The notes under the pieces were generated by a model that did not search any database, was not told where the DNA came from, and saw only the letters and a list, made by a program, of their open reading frames with translations. Of a stretch of 64,000 bases of DNA, positions 8,069 through 15,924 are shown piece by piece. The stretch is taken from NCBI GenBank assembly GCA_020633195.1, contig JACKEC010000035.1:1-64000 (forward strand), given 5' to 3'. Origin of the DNA: Sandaracinaceae bacterium (GTDB taxonomy: Bacteria > Myxococcota_A > Polyangia > Polyangiales > Sandaracinaceae). The first letter of the stretch is position 1, and every line of letters begins with the position of its first letter. Made by a program: the position numbers and the translations under genes.

Positions 8069-8836
8069 ATGACCGAACGGTTGATTCAGCGATGGCGTGA
8101 CGAGGCGAAGCAGGTGGCGACCTGGCAGTCGGGCGACGACCCGGAGCCCGTGCTCGACGTGCTCGCCCTCACCGTCGCGCTCGAGCTGACCGGTGATCTG
8201 GGCCGCGTGGCCCGCGACGAGCGCGACGCCTTGCGCAAGGTCGGGCAGCGTGCGCTGCTGCAGCTCGGCGGGGCCGATCGCGACGAGGAGGAGCTCGAGG
8301 CCCTCCGCATGTGCGCCACGATCGCGCGCGACGGCCTGCGCGCGCTCGGCGGCCGGCCCCTCCCGGACGAGCCCACGGCGCGGGATGTCCGCGTGGTGAT
8401 CCCCCCGGGCGATCTGACCCGGCTGCTCCGTGGCCAGCTCGACGGGTTCGCCGCGGGCACCCTCGCGATGCGGGTCCGCCGCTCGGAGGCCGCGATGGCG
8501 GAGCTGAGGACCTTGAACCGCCTCGAGGCGCCGGCGGCCGAGTCGCGGTTCGCGCTCGCCGCCGCGGAGGCGGCGGCGGTGATCGATCCGGCGGCGGGCC
8601 GGCTCCTCGGCACGCACCCCACGCTGGGCGTCGAGGCGGTGCTCTTCGAGGACGGAGAGGTTCGCCTCGCCCTCTACGCGGAGGAGCCCGATCCGCTGCG
8701 CCTCGTCGCGCCCGAGCTCACGACGGTGGACGTGCGCGAGGGGTACTGGATCGGCCGCGTCGCGGAGGGGACCTCCCGCGTGGTGGCGACGCTGCACGTC
8801 GGGGAGCGCAGCGAGCCGTGGGAGCTCAGCTGGTGA
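8069..8836 (+). CDS. Hypothetical soluble protein downstream of the sigma factor
   Basis: A 255-residue protein of unknown family with no signal peptide or membrane segment. The first two thirds are helical and Arg/Glu-rich (MTERLIQRWRDEAKQ..., LRMCATIARDGLRALGG). The last third is beta-rich (VEAVLFEDGEVRLALYAEE ... ATLHVGERSEPWELSW) and could be a small beta-sandwich. Its place 121 bases after the sigma-like gene makes it a candidate regulator or partner of that factor, but no anti-sigma motif is visible. The 121-base gap contains a small imperfect inverted repeat around GAGCGAAGCGAGC and no gene. Confidence 0.6.
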   Translation: MTERLIQRWRDEAKQVATWQSGDDPEPVLDVLALTVALELTGDLGRVARDERDALRKVGQRALLQLGGADRDEEELEALRMCATIARDGLRALGGRPLPDEPTARDVRVVIPPGDLTRLLRGQLDGFAAGTLAMRVRRSEAAMAELRTLNRLEAPAAESRFALAAAEAAAVIDPAAGRLLGTHPTLGVEAVLFEDGEVRLALYAEEPDPLRLVAPELTTVDVREGYWIGRVAEGTSRVVATLHVGERSEPWELSW

Positions 8837-8891
8837 GCGCGGGCGCCGGTCGCGCGCGGCTGGTGTATGCTCCGTGACCGTCGGGGGAACG

Positions 8892-9311
8892 ATGCCGTCG
8901 CGCCTGGAGAAGCTCTGCCTGGACAAGGGGCTGCGAATGACCGGTCAGCGCCGGATCATCGCGCGCGTCCTGTCCGACTCGGATGACCACCCGGACGTGG
9001 AGACCGTCTATCAACGGGCGTCCACGATCGACTCGAAGATCGGCCTCGCGACGGTCTACAGGACCCTGCGGCTCTTCGAGGAGGCGCAGATCCTCGAGCG
9101 TCACGACTTCGGCGACGGCCGAGCGCGCTACGAGGAGATCCCCGAGGAGCATCACGACCACCTCATCGACGTGAACACGGGTGAGGTGATCGAGTTCACG
9201 AACGACAAGATCGAGGCGATCCAGAAGGCCATCGCCGAGCAGCTCGGCTATCGGCTCGTCGATCACCGCCTCGAGCTCTACGGCGTGAAGCTCGACGGCA
9301 AGAAGAAGTAG
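8892..9311 (+). CDS. fur: Fur-family transcriptional regulator
   Basis: A 139-residue Fur-family repressor that binds DNA with a ferrous or other divalent co-repressor. The winged helix contains RMTGQRRIIARVL and the recognition segment GLATVYRTLRLFEEA; the dimerisation/metal domain has the hallmark EHHDHLID. The CxxC pair that follows HHDHL in many Fur proteins is absent (HHDHLIDVNTGEVIEF), as in alpha-proteobacterial-type Fur/Mur proteins, so the structural zinc site is probably missing. I chose ATG 8892 because a GGGGG RBS lies just before it; GTG 8874 would add six residues. Family is certain, metal specificity is not. A Fur-box-like palindrome lies at 18637-18651. Confidence 0.92.
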   Translation: MPSRLEKLCLDKGLRMTGQRRIIARVLSDSDDHPDVETVYQRASTIDSKIGLATVYRTLRLFEEAQILERHDFGDGRARYEEIPEEHHDHLIDVNTGEVIEFTNDKIEAIQKAIAEQLGYRLVDHRLELYGVKLDGKKK

Positions 9312-9318
9312 AGACGCG

Positions 9319-10239
9319 TCAGCGCGTCCCGGGCCGCTGCTCGTCGGCGAGGATTCGCGTGTAGCTCTCGTAGCGCTCCGCGCTGATCGCGCCCGTCGCG
9401 ACGGCGTCCCGGACCGCGCAGGTCGGCTCGTTCACGTGACGGCAGTCGGGGAAGCGACAGTGGCCGAGGGCGGGCCGCATCTCGGGGAAGCACGCGGCCA
9501 GCTCCTCCGGGGGCAGGTCGAACGACGCGAGCTCCCGGATCCCCGGCGTGTCGGCGACCCACCCGCCCCCGCTCAGCGGGTGCAGCTCGGCGACGCGGGT
9601 GGTGTGTCGCCCCTTGTCGAGCGTCTCCGACACGGCGCCGACGGCGGCCCCGAGGCCCGGCTCGAGGCGGTTGAGCAGGCTGCTCTTGCCCACCCCGGAC
9701 GGCCCGACGAAGGCGGCGATCCCGTGACCGATGCGCTCGCGAAGCGCGTCGACGCCGGTCCCGTCCCGAGCGCTCGTGCGGAGCACCGGGTAGCCGAGCG
9801 CCTCGTAGGCTTCGAAGCGATCGTCCCAGCCCTCGTCGACCTTGTTCGCGATGACCCCGACGTCGATCCGGTCGAGCTCCGCGATCACGAGGAAGCGGTC
9901 GAGGAGGCGCGGGTTGAACGGCGGCCGGGTACACGCGCAGACCACGAAGAGCCAGTCGAGGTTCGCGACGAGGACGTGCTCCTTGTACTTGCCGCGGCCG
10001 CCCGGCTGGCGACGCGCGAAGCGGTTCTCACGAGGCTCGACCTCCTCGATCACCCCTTCGCCGGCTTGCCCCTCGAGCAAGCTGATCCGCACGCGATCGC
10101 CGATCACGGCCAGGTCGGTGCGCGCGCGCCGCTCCTTCTTGAGCCGGCCGCGGAGCGTGCAGTGGATCACCGCCTGACCGGTGTCGACCCAGTACTGCCC
10201 GCTCTGCGCCCTCAGGACGCGACCGATCTCCAGCTCCAT
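9319..10239 (-). CDS. rsgA: Ribosome small-subunit-dependent GTPase A
   Basis: RsgA is a circularly permuted GTPase acting in late maturation of the 30S subunit. The 306-residue protein has an N-terminal OB-fold (IGRVLRAQSGQYWVDTG), then the permuted motifs: G4 NKVD, G1 GPSGVGKSS, a switch region with KGRHTTR, and G3 DTPG. It ends with the zinc-binding knuckle CRFPDCRHVNEPTC. All diagnostic motifs are intact and the length is usual. It runs convergent to fur, seven bases between the two stops. The ATG at 10239 has no obvious Shine-Dalgarno sequence but matches the usual N-terminus. Confidence 0.95.
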   Translation of the reverse strand: MELEIGRVLRAQSGQYWVDTGQAVIHCTLRGRLKKERRARTDLAVIGDRVRISLLEGQAGEGVIEEVEPRENRFARRQPGGRGKYKEHVLVANLDWLFVVCACTRPPFNPRLLDRFLVIAELDRIDVGVIANKVDEGWDDRFEAYEALGYPVLRTSARDGTGVDALRERIGHGIAAFVGPSGVGKSSLLNRLEPGLGAAVGAVSETLDKGRHTTRVAELHPLSGGGWVADTPGIRELASFDLPPEELAACFPEMRPALGHCRFPDCRHVNEPTCAVRDAVATGAISAERYESYTRILADEQRPGTR

Positions 10240-10295
10240 CGCGGGGGAACCAACACCACGCGAGGCCCCCAGGCAAGCCGCCGCGCGCCGAAGTA

Positions 10296-10853
10296 TCAGT
10301 CGACCCAGAGCGACTGGAACGTGGCCGCGAAAGCGCCGCCGACCGAGCCGGGGATCTGCCCCGCCGCCTCGACCCCGAGGACGAGGATCGCGCGCCGCGT
10401 TCGCAACAGCCGCAGGTACCGAACCGGCCGCCCCGGGAGCTGCGGCGCCATCTCACCGAGCTCCCACGCCTCGAGGCCGGACGCGTGGTCGAGGGGCGCG
10501 GCGCCGAAGCGGTAGTACCCGTCGTGCGTGACGCCCCCGCGCTGGTCCACGTACTCCGCCAGGGTCGGCGTGTGGTGCGCGCCCGCCATCGCGCCGAAGG
10601 TCAGCATGGCCAGGTCGTCCACGAACCAGGCGAGCCGGCGCGGGTCGGGGGGCTGGGGCATCCAGCGCCGCGACACCACGATGTGGACGGGCCCGAAGCG
10701 CTTCTCGAGCGGATCGTCGGGCGGCGTGGCGCGGTCGTCCCAGGACCGCGCGGCGAACTCGCGCGCCGCGACCAGCAGCCCCGGCATGGACTCCACGACG
10801 CCGCGGGGAGCCGCGTCGCCGAGCAGCCGGCGGATCTCTTCGTCCTCGTGCAC
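10296..10853 (-). CDS. Hypothetical protein
   Basis: A protein of up to 185 residues with no signal peptide, membrane helix or motif that I recognise. It has a conserved-looking core rich in Trp, Tyr and His (SRRWMPQPPDPRRLAWFVDD, MAGAHHTPTLAEYV) and an amphipathic C-terminus. The longest frame begins at GTG 10853; an internal ATG at 10787 has GGAG a few bases upstream and may be the true start, giving about 163 residues. It lies 56 bases upstream of rsgA on the same strand and divergent from the diiron gene. Function unknown. Confidence 0.5.
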   Translation of the reverse strand: MHEDEEIRRLLGDAAPRGVVESMPGLLVAAREFAARSWDDRATPPDDPLEKRFGPVHIVVSRRWMPQPPDPRRLAWFVDDLAMLTFGAMAGAHHTPTLAEYVDQRGGVTHDGYYRFGAAPLDHASGLEAWELGEMAPQLPGRPVRYLRLLRTRRAILVLGVEAAGQIPGSVGGAFAATFQSLWVD

Positions 10854-10884
10854 GGTGGTGAGCGGAGAGTACTATGAGCGAGGC

Positions 10885-11850
10885 ATGGACCTCGACCGCA
10901 TGCTGGCGATGTGTCGTCGAGACCAGTGGTCGATCGACGATCTGGATTGGGACGTGGCGCCGCGGCACCTCGCGCCCGAGCACGAGATCGCGGTGTGCCA
11001 GTACTTCAAGGACATGAGCGGGATCGAGCTGCTCGCCGGTGAGCTGTTCCGCGTCCAGGGCGAGCAGACCGACGACCCCACGCTCAAGGCGATCTTCGAG
11101 AGCTTCGTCGTCGACGAGCAGCGCCACTCCGCGGTCGCGGCCCGGCTGTGCGACCACTACGACGTCCACCACTACCAGACCTACGATCTCAACCCGCACC
11201 TCGTCGCGTTCGCCGACCCGTTCGTCAGCGTGGTCAACCACATGCCGCCCGACGTCGCGATCGCCTACATCACGTGCGGCGAGCTCCTCCTCGACATCGC
11301 GCTGCTCCGATCGCTCGACGACTTCGTCGACGACGAGATGAGCCGGCGAGCCATGAAGCTGATCAACCGCGACGAGTCCCGGCACATCGCGATCGACTAC
11401 TACATGGTCGGCTTCTACTCGGGGGACGACTACACGGACTGGCTCGAGCATCAGCCCCCGAAGCCCCCCGCCGAGCGGGTGCGATCGCTCGCGGCGCTGC
11501 TGCGCATGCTGTACTTCGCGGCGCCCTTCATCCGCCGCGTGTTCTTCGAGCCGATGGAGCTCACCGACCCGAGCGGCGCGCGGCTGCTCGAGGCGTTCAA
11601 GCGGATGCAGCTCCTCGGGCGCAAGCCCGGCGTGACGGAGCGGCCGTTCGCGAAGTTCGTCGGCATCGTGCAGGACCTCTTCAACGATCCCGTGCTCGGC
11701 CGCGTGATGGGCCCGCTGCTCGCGCGCCTGATCGGGCTCCCCCCGCACGTGGTCCAGACGCTGTACACGCCCGAGGAAGAGGCGCGGTACGGGCAGATGA
11801 CCTACACCGAGCTCGCCGAAGACGCGCTCGCCGCCAAGACCCTGCACTGA
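10885..11850 (+). CDS. Ferritin-like diiron protein
   Basis: A 321-residue mostly helical protein with two E...ExxH half-sites: Glu48, Glu78 and His81 (VVDEQRHSA) and Glu133, Glu164 and His167 (NRDESRHIAIDYY). This is the ligand pattern of ferritin-like carboxylate-bridged diiron proteins such as AurF-type N-oxygenases and related oxidases. I infer a cytoplasmic oxygen-activating oxidase or oxygenase with unknown substrate. A long C-terminal helical part (PPAERVRSLAALLRMLYFAAPF) may contact membrane or partner. ATG 10885 is preceded by GAGCGAGG; the longer frame from 10528 overlaps the divergent gene and has no protein-like character there. The secreted protein gene starts two bases after the stop. 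Confidence 0.75.
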   Translation: MDLDRMLAMCRRDQWSIDDLDWDVAPRHLAPEHEIAVCQYFKDMSGIELLAGELFRVQGEQTDDPTLKAIFESFVVDEQRHSAVAARLCDHYDVHHYQTYDLNPHLVAFADPFVSVVNHMPPDVAIAYITCGELLLDIALLRSLDDFVDDEMSRRAMKLINRDESRHIAIDYYMVGFYSGDDYTDWLEHQPPKPPAERVRSLAALLRMLYFAAPFIRRVFFEPMELTDPSGARLLEAFKRMQLLGRKPGVTERPFAKFVGIVQDLFNDPVLGRVMGPLLARLIGLPPHVVQTLYTPEEEARYGQMTYTELAEDALAAKTLH

Positions 11851-11851
11851 C

Positions 11852-12250
11852 GTGTTCGACTCCTCCTTCTTCGCCCTGCTGTTCCTGCTCGCGAGCTCGC
11901 TCGCCCCCGACTCGGGCGCGGAGCGGACGTGGATCAACTCGCGCTACCCCCAGCAGACGATCCAGTGGACCCACGGCGGCGACGGCTGGGCGATGACCAT
12001 CAACGGGCGCGAGATGGGCGTCTTCCACCGCGACGGGGACGCGATCGTCCACCACACCGGCCAGGGGGAGCCGCAGCGCTTCTCTGTCGACGCGCTCGCC
12101 CCCGAGGTGCCCGCGGGGACCCGTCGCATCGTGCTTCGCGGGAGGTTCGCTCCCACCGTCCTGAGCGTGGAGCGAGCCGAGGGCCGCGTCACGATCGTCG
12201 ATCCGACGCGCGAGCTGCTGCGCGTCCCCCTCATTCTCGGCTCGCGGTGA
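11852..12250 (+). CDS. Small secreted hypothetical protein
   Basis: A 132-residue protein with an N-terminal hydrophobic segment (FFALLFLLASSLAP) likely to be a signal peptide with cleavage near SGA-E. The mature part is about 105 residues, beta-rich, with several short strands (QTIQWTHGGDGWAMTINGRE, RRIVLRGRFAPTVLSVER) and no Cys. The GTG start is two bases after the diiron gene's stop, so translation is likely coupled. Family not recognised. Confidence 0.6.
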   Translation: MFDSSFFALLFLLASSLAPDSGAERTWINSRYPQQTIQWTHGGDGWAMTINGREMGVFHRDGDAIVHHTGQGEPQRFSVDALAPEVPAGTRRIVLRGRFAPTVLSVERAEGRVTIVDPTRELLRVPLILGSR

Positions 12251-12286
12251 AATAGACCCCGAGCCGACGTCGTAGGACCCCCCGAG

Positions 12287-12817
12287 ATGACCAAGCGCAA
12301 CCCCCTCGTCGTCGTAGCCCTGACCTTCTTCACCTTCACGCTCTACGCGTACTGGTGGCTCTACAAGACCACCGACGAGCTGAAGGAGGAGACCGGCCGA
12401 GAGGACCTGAACCCGCTCACCGACGTGCTCCTCGCGGTGGTGACGTTCGGCCTGTGGGGCGTGTGGGCCGCGTTCCGCAACGCGCGGATCGTCCACGAAG
12501 AGATGCTCGACCGGGGCGAGAACCACGGCGATCGCTCGTGGGGCGTCGCCGCCTTCGCCGGCCTCACCTTGTTCACCGGGTGGGCCTGGCTCGTCGGCAT
12601 GGCCCTCCTCCAGGAGGACTACAACCGCCTCGCCGAGACCGACTACCTCCCCGAGGCCGACGCCTTCTTCGCGCCCGCCACGGCGCGCCGCCCGGCCGTC
12701 CAAGCCCGCGTCGAGGTCGAGCCGATGCAGACCCCCGAGCCGGCCCCGAGCCGCTGGGAAGACGCCCCCGCCGCCCCCGTCTTCCGCTCGAACGCCCCGA
12801 TGCCGATCGTGTACTAG
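12287..12817 (+). CDS. DUF4234-type membrane protein
   Basis: A 176-residue integral membrane protein. The N-terminus KRNPLVVVALTFFTFTLYAYWWLYKTTDEL and the spaced helices (about 6-22, 45-62 and 82-102) fit the DUF4234 family, whose function is unknown. A Pro/Ala-rich cytoplasmic or periplasmic tail of about 60 residues ends in MPIVY. The stop codon lies inside the 5' arm of a hairpin (12809-12843), and the last 17 bases of the gene are repeated at 12924-12940. AGGA precedes the ATG at a workable distance. Confidence 0.75.
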   Translation: MTKRNPLVVVALTFFTFTLYAYWWLYKTTDELKEETGREDLNPLTDVLLAVVTFGLWGVWAAFRNARIVHEEMLDRGENHGDRSWGVAAFAGLTLFTGWAWLVGMALLQEDYNRLAETDYLPEADAFFAPATARRPAVQARVEVEPMQTPEPAPSRWEDAPAAPVFRSNAPMPIVY

Positions 12818-12940
12818 CGACGCCAAAGGCGGAGCTAGTACACGCCCGTGCCCGTGCCCGTGCCCAAAAGAAGAAACTGAAGAGGATCGTCGTCCCTGCA
12901 CACGGCTGCACACGGGATCTTCGTGCCGATCGTGTACTAG
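12801..12940. repeat. 17-bp direct repeat flanking a CCCGTG tract
   Basis: TGCCGATCGTGTACTAG occurs at 12801-12817 (the end of the DUF4234 gene) and again, identical, at 12924-12940. Between them are the partner arm of the hairpin, a CCCGTG tract of 3.5 units (12845-12865) and two copies of CTGCACACGG. The second 17-mer can pair with the same CTAGTACAC arm, so two alternative hairpins are possible. It looks like a small duplicated or inserted element at the gene end. The remainder up to 13116 shows no gene. Confidence 0.6.
12809..12843 (+). terminator. Hairpin containing the stop codon of the DUF4234 gene
   Basis: A 9-bp perfect stem, GTGTACTAG (12809-12817) with CTAGTACAC (12835-12843). The TAG stop forms the top of the left arm. 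Inside the loop a second small stem CGCC/GGCG closes an AAA loop. It is followed directly by a CCCGTG hexamer tract and has no T-run, so a classic intrinsic terminator is not assured. It is the counterpart of the structure at 31947-31978 on the other strand. Confidence 0.6.
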
Positions 12941-13116
12941 GGACGCGAGGCGACCGACGAGGGACCCGCGAAGCGGCCAGCGGGTGAAGCGCAGCCACAC
13001 TTCACGCCGGCCGCGACATACGATGGTGCCCGAGGGCATCTCGATGCTCACCGCCTGGTCCGTAGGGGGTCCATGAGGGCCCGTCCCAGAGGAACGACAC
13101 CCCCCGAGGTGTTCAT

Positions 13117-15921
13117 GTGACCGATCGCTTCGCGACCGGCGCCATGATCGGCCCCTACCGAATCGTCGGGAGGATCGGCGAGGGCGGAATGGGCGTGGTC
13201 TACGAGGCGACGCACGTCGTGCTCGAGAAGCGGGTGGCCCTCAAGACGTGGGTCGGCGATGACGGCGCCGATCCGAAGATGGGCGCACGCTTCGTAGAGG
13301 AGGGGCGTTCCGCCTCTCGCCTCCGCCATCCCAACGTCGTCGACGTCACCGACATCGGAGTCCACGCAGGGACGCCGTACTTGGTGATGGAACTGCTCGA
13401 AGGCGAGACGCTGGCGAGCGCGATCGAGCGTGGAGGCCCGATCCCGGTCACGCGGGTCGTCGACCTCGTGCTGCCGATCATCGACGCGCTCGCGGTCGCG
13501 CACGACGCGGGCATCATCCACCGCGATCTCAAGCCGCAGAACATCTTCCTCGTCGCGGCTCGCACGGGCATCGTTCCGAAGCTGCTCGATTTCGGGATCT
13601 CTCGAGTGAGCCGGCCGGGGATCGACCGGCTGACGCAGAGCTCGAGCTTGCTCGGTACTCCCTGCTACATGGCGCCCGAGCAGATTCGCGACGCCCGGAC
13701 CGTCGACGCGCGCAGCGATGTCTTCTCACTCGCGCTCGTGGTGCAAGAGATGCTGACAGGAACGCGGGCGGTCCAAGGCGACAGCCTGATCGAGGTGCTC
13801 CACGCGATCACGAGCGGAGAGCTCACCTCGCTCGCGAGCCTGCGCCCAGACCTCCCTCCGGAGATGCTCGCAGCGATCGAGCGCGCGCAGGCGATCGACC
13901 CCGTCGAACGTTGGACTTCGATGCGAGAGCTCGGCTCCGCGCTCGCCGCCTTCGCCAGCGAGCCGGCGCGGCGCGCGTGGCACCTCGCGAGCTCGGTCGA
14001 GCGTGCCCGCGAACGACCGAGTGATGTCGTCGAGCCGCTGGCTGCGACCGCCCAGGCGTCCGGCCCCGCGTCCGAGCGAGAGCGCTTCCTGGCCTCTGCC
14101 CTCGCCTGCCCTCCCCTCGAGGTCATCGGCGAGGACGGTCCCTCTGGATGGCTGGGCTCGGCAGCGGCTCACGCGATCGCTCGTCGCGCGCGGTGGATCC
14201 TGGGGGCACCCTCCGAGCGCATTCTGGTGCCCGCCGCCTTGGCAGGGCTCCCCGTCGAGCCGGGCAAGGGGCAACGCGTCTCACCGTTCGACGATCGAGA
14301 CGTCTTGGAGGCCGCGCGACGAAACGCGAGCCGCTACCAGTACGTCCTCCGAGGAAGCGTCGAGCGACGACGCGCGCGCGTCCTTCTGCATGTTCGCATC
14401 GATGCCGACGACGCACCTCTGGCGACGGCGATGGCCGAAGAGCGCTCGCTCGCCGCCGCGGCGCGCGAGGCCGTGTTCCTCCTCGGCGATCAGATCGGAT
14501 GGGCTGAGCTGCAGGCCGACGCAGCGGAAGCCTTCGGCCCCATCGAGCCCCGCGCCGGGGTGTCGCTCGAAGATGCCCTCACCTCGATGGCCGACCTGCC
14601 GCGGTCGGGTCTCGCGCGCTTGTGCGCGATGCAGCTCGGCAGCGCCACCGACGCCCTGCGCATCGTCGCGCGCGAACGTGATCCTGTGGTCGACATGAGC
14701 AGCCCTGCCTCGCGTGCGTGGACGGCGAACGCGTTGGCCATGGTGGGAGAGCCGATCCCAGCCGATGTCGATCGCATGCTCCGAGATGACGTCGCCGAGG
14801 CGCGATCGCTGCAGGCGCAAGCGCTCTTCCGAGCTCTGGGAGCGCTGCGGGCGGCGAAAGAAGGACGAGCCGAAGCAGCATGGTCTCTCGCGTTGCGTGC
14901 GATCGCCATCGACCCGAGCTGCACGCTCGCGTGGGATGCGCTGATGCGCGCAACCCCCGCCCCCAGGATGAACGCCGAGCATTGCTGGCGTGCGATGACG
15001 TGGGCGCCCGACTCCCAGGTGAGCATTCCCCCCGAGACGGACGCAGAGCGCGCGTGGGGGCGAACCATCCTCCGTCGGGCCCACGTGGTGGATCCCTCCG
15101 ACGAGCTCATCGCCTACATGCTCGCCGCCCGGCAGGTGGGAGATGGGGACCTCACCGGTGCGGAGAGCTTCGCGGCCGAGCTGGACGAGACCACCTCGAC
15201 CCACCGCGCGGCGCTGGGTGCTCGGACGCTCGTCGATCTACGCCAGGCGCGCTTCGCCAGAGCCTTGGAGCGGGTCCGACCGATTCTCTTCGCCGAGCAG
15301 ACCTTCGGCGCGGGTGCGGATTGGCGCATCCTCATGCACTCCATCGCCGCCAGCGAGATCCTCGGCCGCGCGAGAGAGCTCGCCGACGAGCTCATCCATC
15401 ACCTGTTGATTCCGCCCGCAGCCGAGCTCGCCCTCACCGGGCAGGCGGTGGATCTGGTGCTCCTGGAGATGATCTCCCATGCCTCGCCAGAGCCTGCCCG
15501 TCTCGGGCTCGAGGCGGTGCGCCGCATGGCCGCCGAGAAGGCCTTCGAGTGGCCGACGCCCGAGCTCTTCCACCCCATCGCGCTGGCGATGGAGCATCGT
15601 CTAGCGGGGCGAGACCACGAGATCGCGCGGTCCCTCCGCACCTGCGGGAACAGCCTGCTGTTTCGAGGCTTGCTGGCCCGCCTCTTCGAAGCGTCCGGCG
15701 ACGACGAGCTCGGGTCTCGGATGGACGACGCCATCGTGGCGACCGACCCCTCGATGTTCGGCGGCGCCAGCATGGCCCACGTGCGGGCGGCCCGACGCGC
15801 AGCCCGCAACGGTCAGCCCGAGCGGGCTCGAAGCCTGGCCGCCCAGGTGATCGAGGCTTGGATCGTCGCAGACGATGACGTCCCCTGGATCTCCGAGATG
15901 CGTGCCCTGACGCCGACGTAG
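13117..15921 (+). CDS. Ser/Thr protein kinase with large C-terminal region
   Basis: A 934-residue Hanks-type kinase. The N-terminal 285 residues carry the glycine loop GEGGMGVV (21-28), the ATP-binding Lys43 in VALK, HRDLKPQN (from 135), DFG (158-160) and the APE-type motif GTPCYMAPEQ. There is no clear membrane helix. The C-terminal 600 residues include a stretch like the TolB/FlgO-type N-domain (YVLRGSVERRRARVLLHVRI) and then helical, TPR-like sequence. It is probably a signalling scaffold phosphorylating itself or partners. GTG 13117 has GAGG upstream. Its codon choice looks less extremely GC-biased than its neighbours by eye, which may reflect a different history. Confidence 0.88.
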   Translation: MTDRFATGAMIGPYRIVGRIGEGGMGVVYEATHVVLEKRVALKTWVGDDGADPKMGARFVEEGRSASRLRHPNVVDVTDIGVHAGTPYLVMELLEGETLASAIERGGPIPVTRVVDLVLPIIDALAVAHDAGIIHRDLKPQNIFLVAARTGIVPKLLDFGISRVSRPGIDRLTQSSSLLGTPCYMAPEQIRDARTVDARSDVFSLALVVQEMLTGTRAVQGDSLIEVLHAITSGELTSLASLRPDLPPEMLAAIERAQAIDPVERWTSMRELGSALAAFASEPARRAWHLASSVERARERPSDVVEPLAATAQASGPASERERFLASALACPPLEVIGEDGPSGWLGSAAAHAIARRARWILGAPSERILVPAALAGLPVEPGKGQRVSPFDDRDVLEAARRNASRYQYVLRGSVERRRARVLLHVRIDADDAPLATAMAEERSLAAAAREAVFLLGDQIGWAELQADAAEAFGPIEPRAGVSLEDALTSMADLPRSGLARLCAMQLGSATDALRIVARERDPVVDMSSPASRAWTANALAMVGEPIPADVDRMLRDDVAEARSLQAQALFRALGALRAAKEGRAEAAWSLALRAIAIDPSCTLAWDALMRATPAPRMNAEHCWRAMTWAPDSQVSIPPETDAERAWGRTILRRAHVVDPSDELIAYMLAARQVGDGDLTGAESFAAELDETTSTHRAALGARTLVDLRQARFARALERVRPILFAEQTFGAGADWRILMHSIAASEILGRARELADELIHHLLIPPAAELALTGQAVDLVLLEMISHASPEPARLGLEAVRRMAAEKAFEWPTPELFHPIALAMEHRLAGRDHEIARSLRTCGNSLLFRGLLARLFEASGDDELGSRMDDAIVATDPSMFGGASMAHVRAARRAARNGQPERARSLAAQVIEAWIVADDDVPWISEMRALTPT

Positions 15922-15924
15922 GCT

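Noticed and set aside
10528..10884. Extension of the diiron gene to 10528
   Set aside because: It runs through the divergent gene and is not protein-like; ATG 10885 has an RBS.
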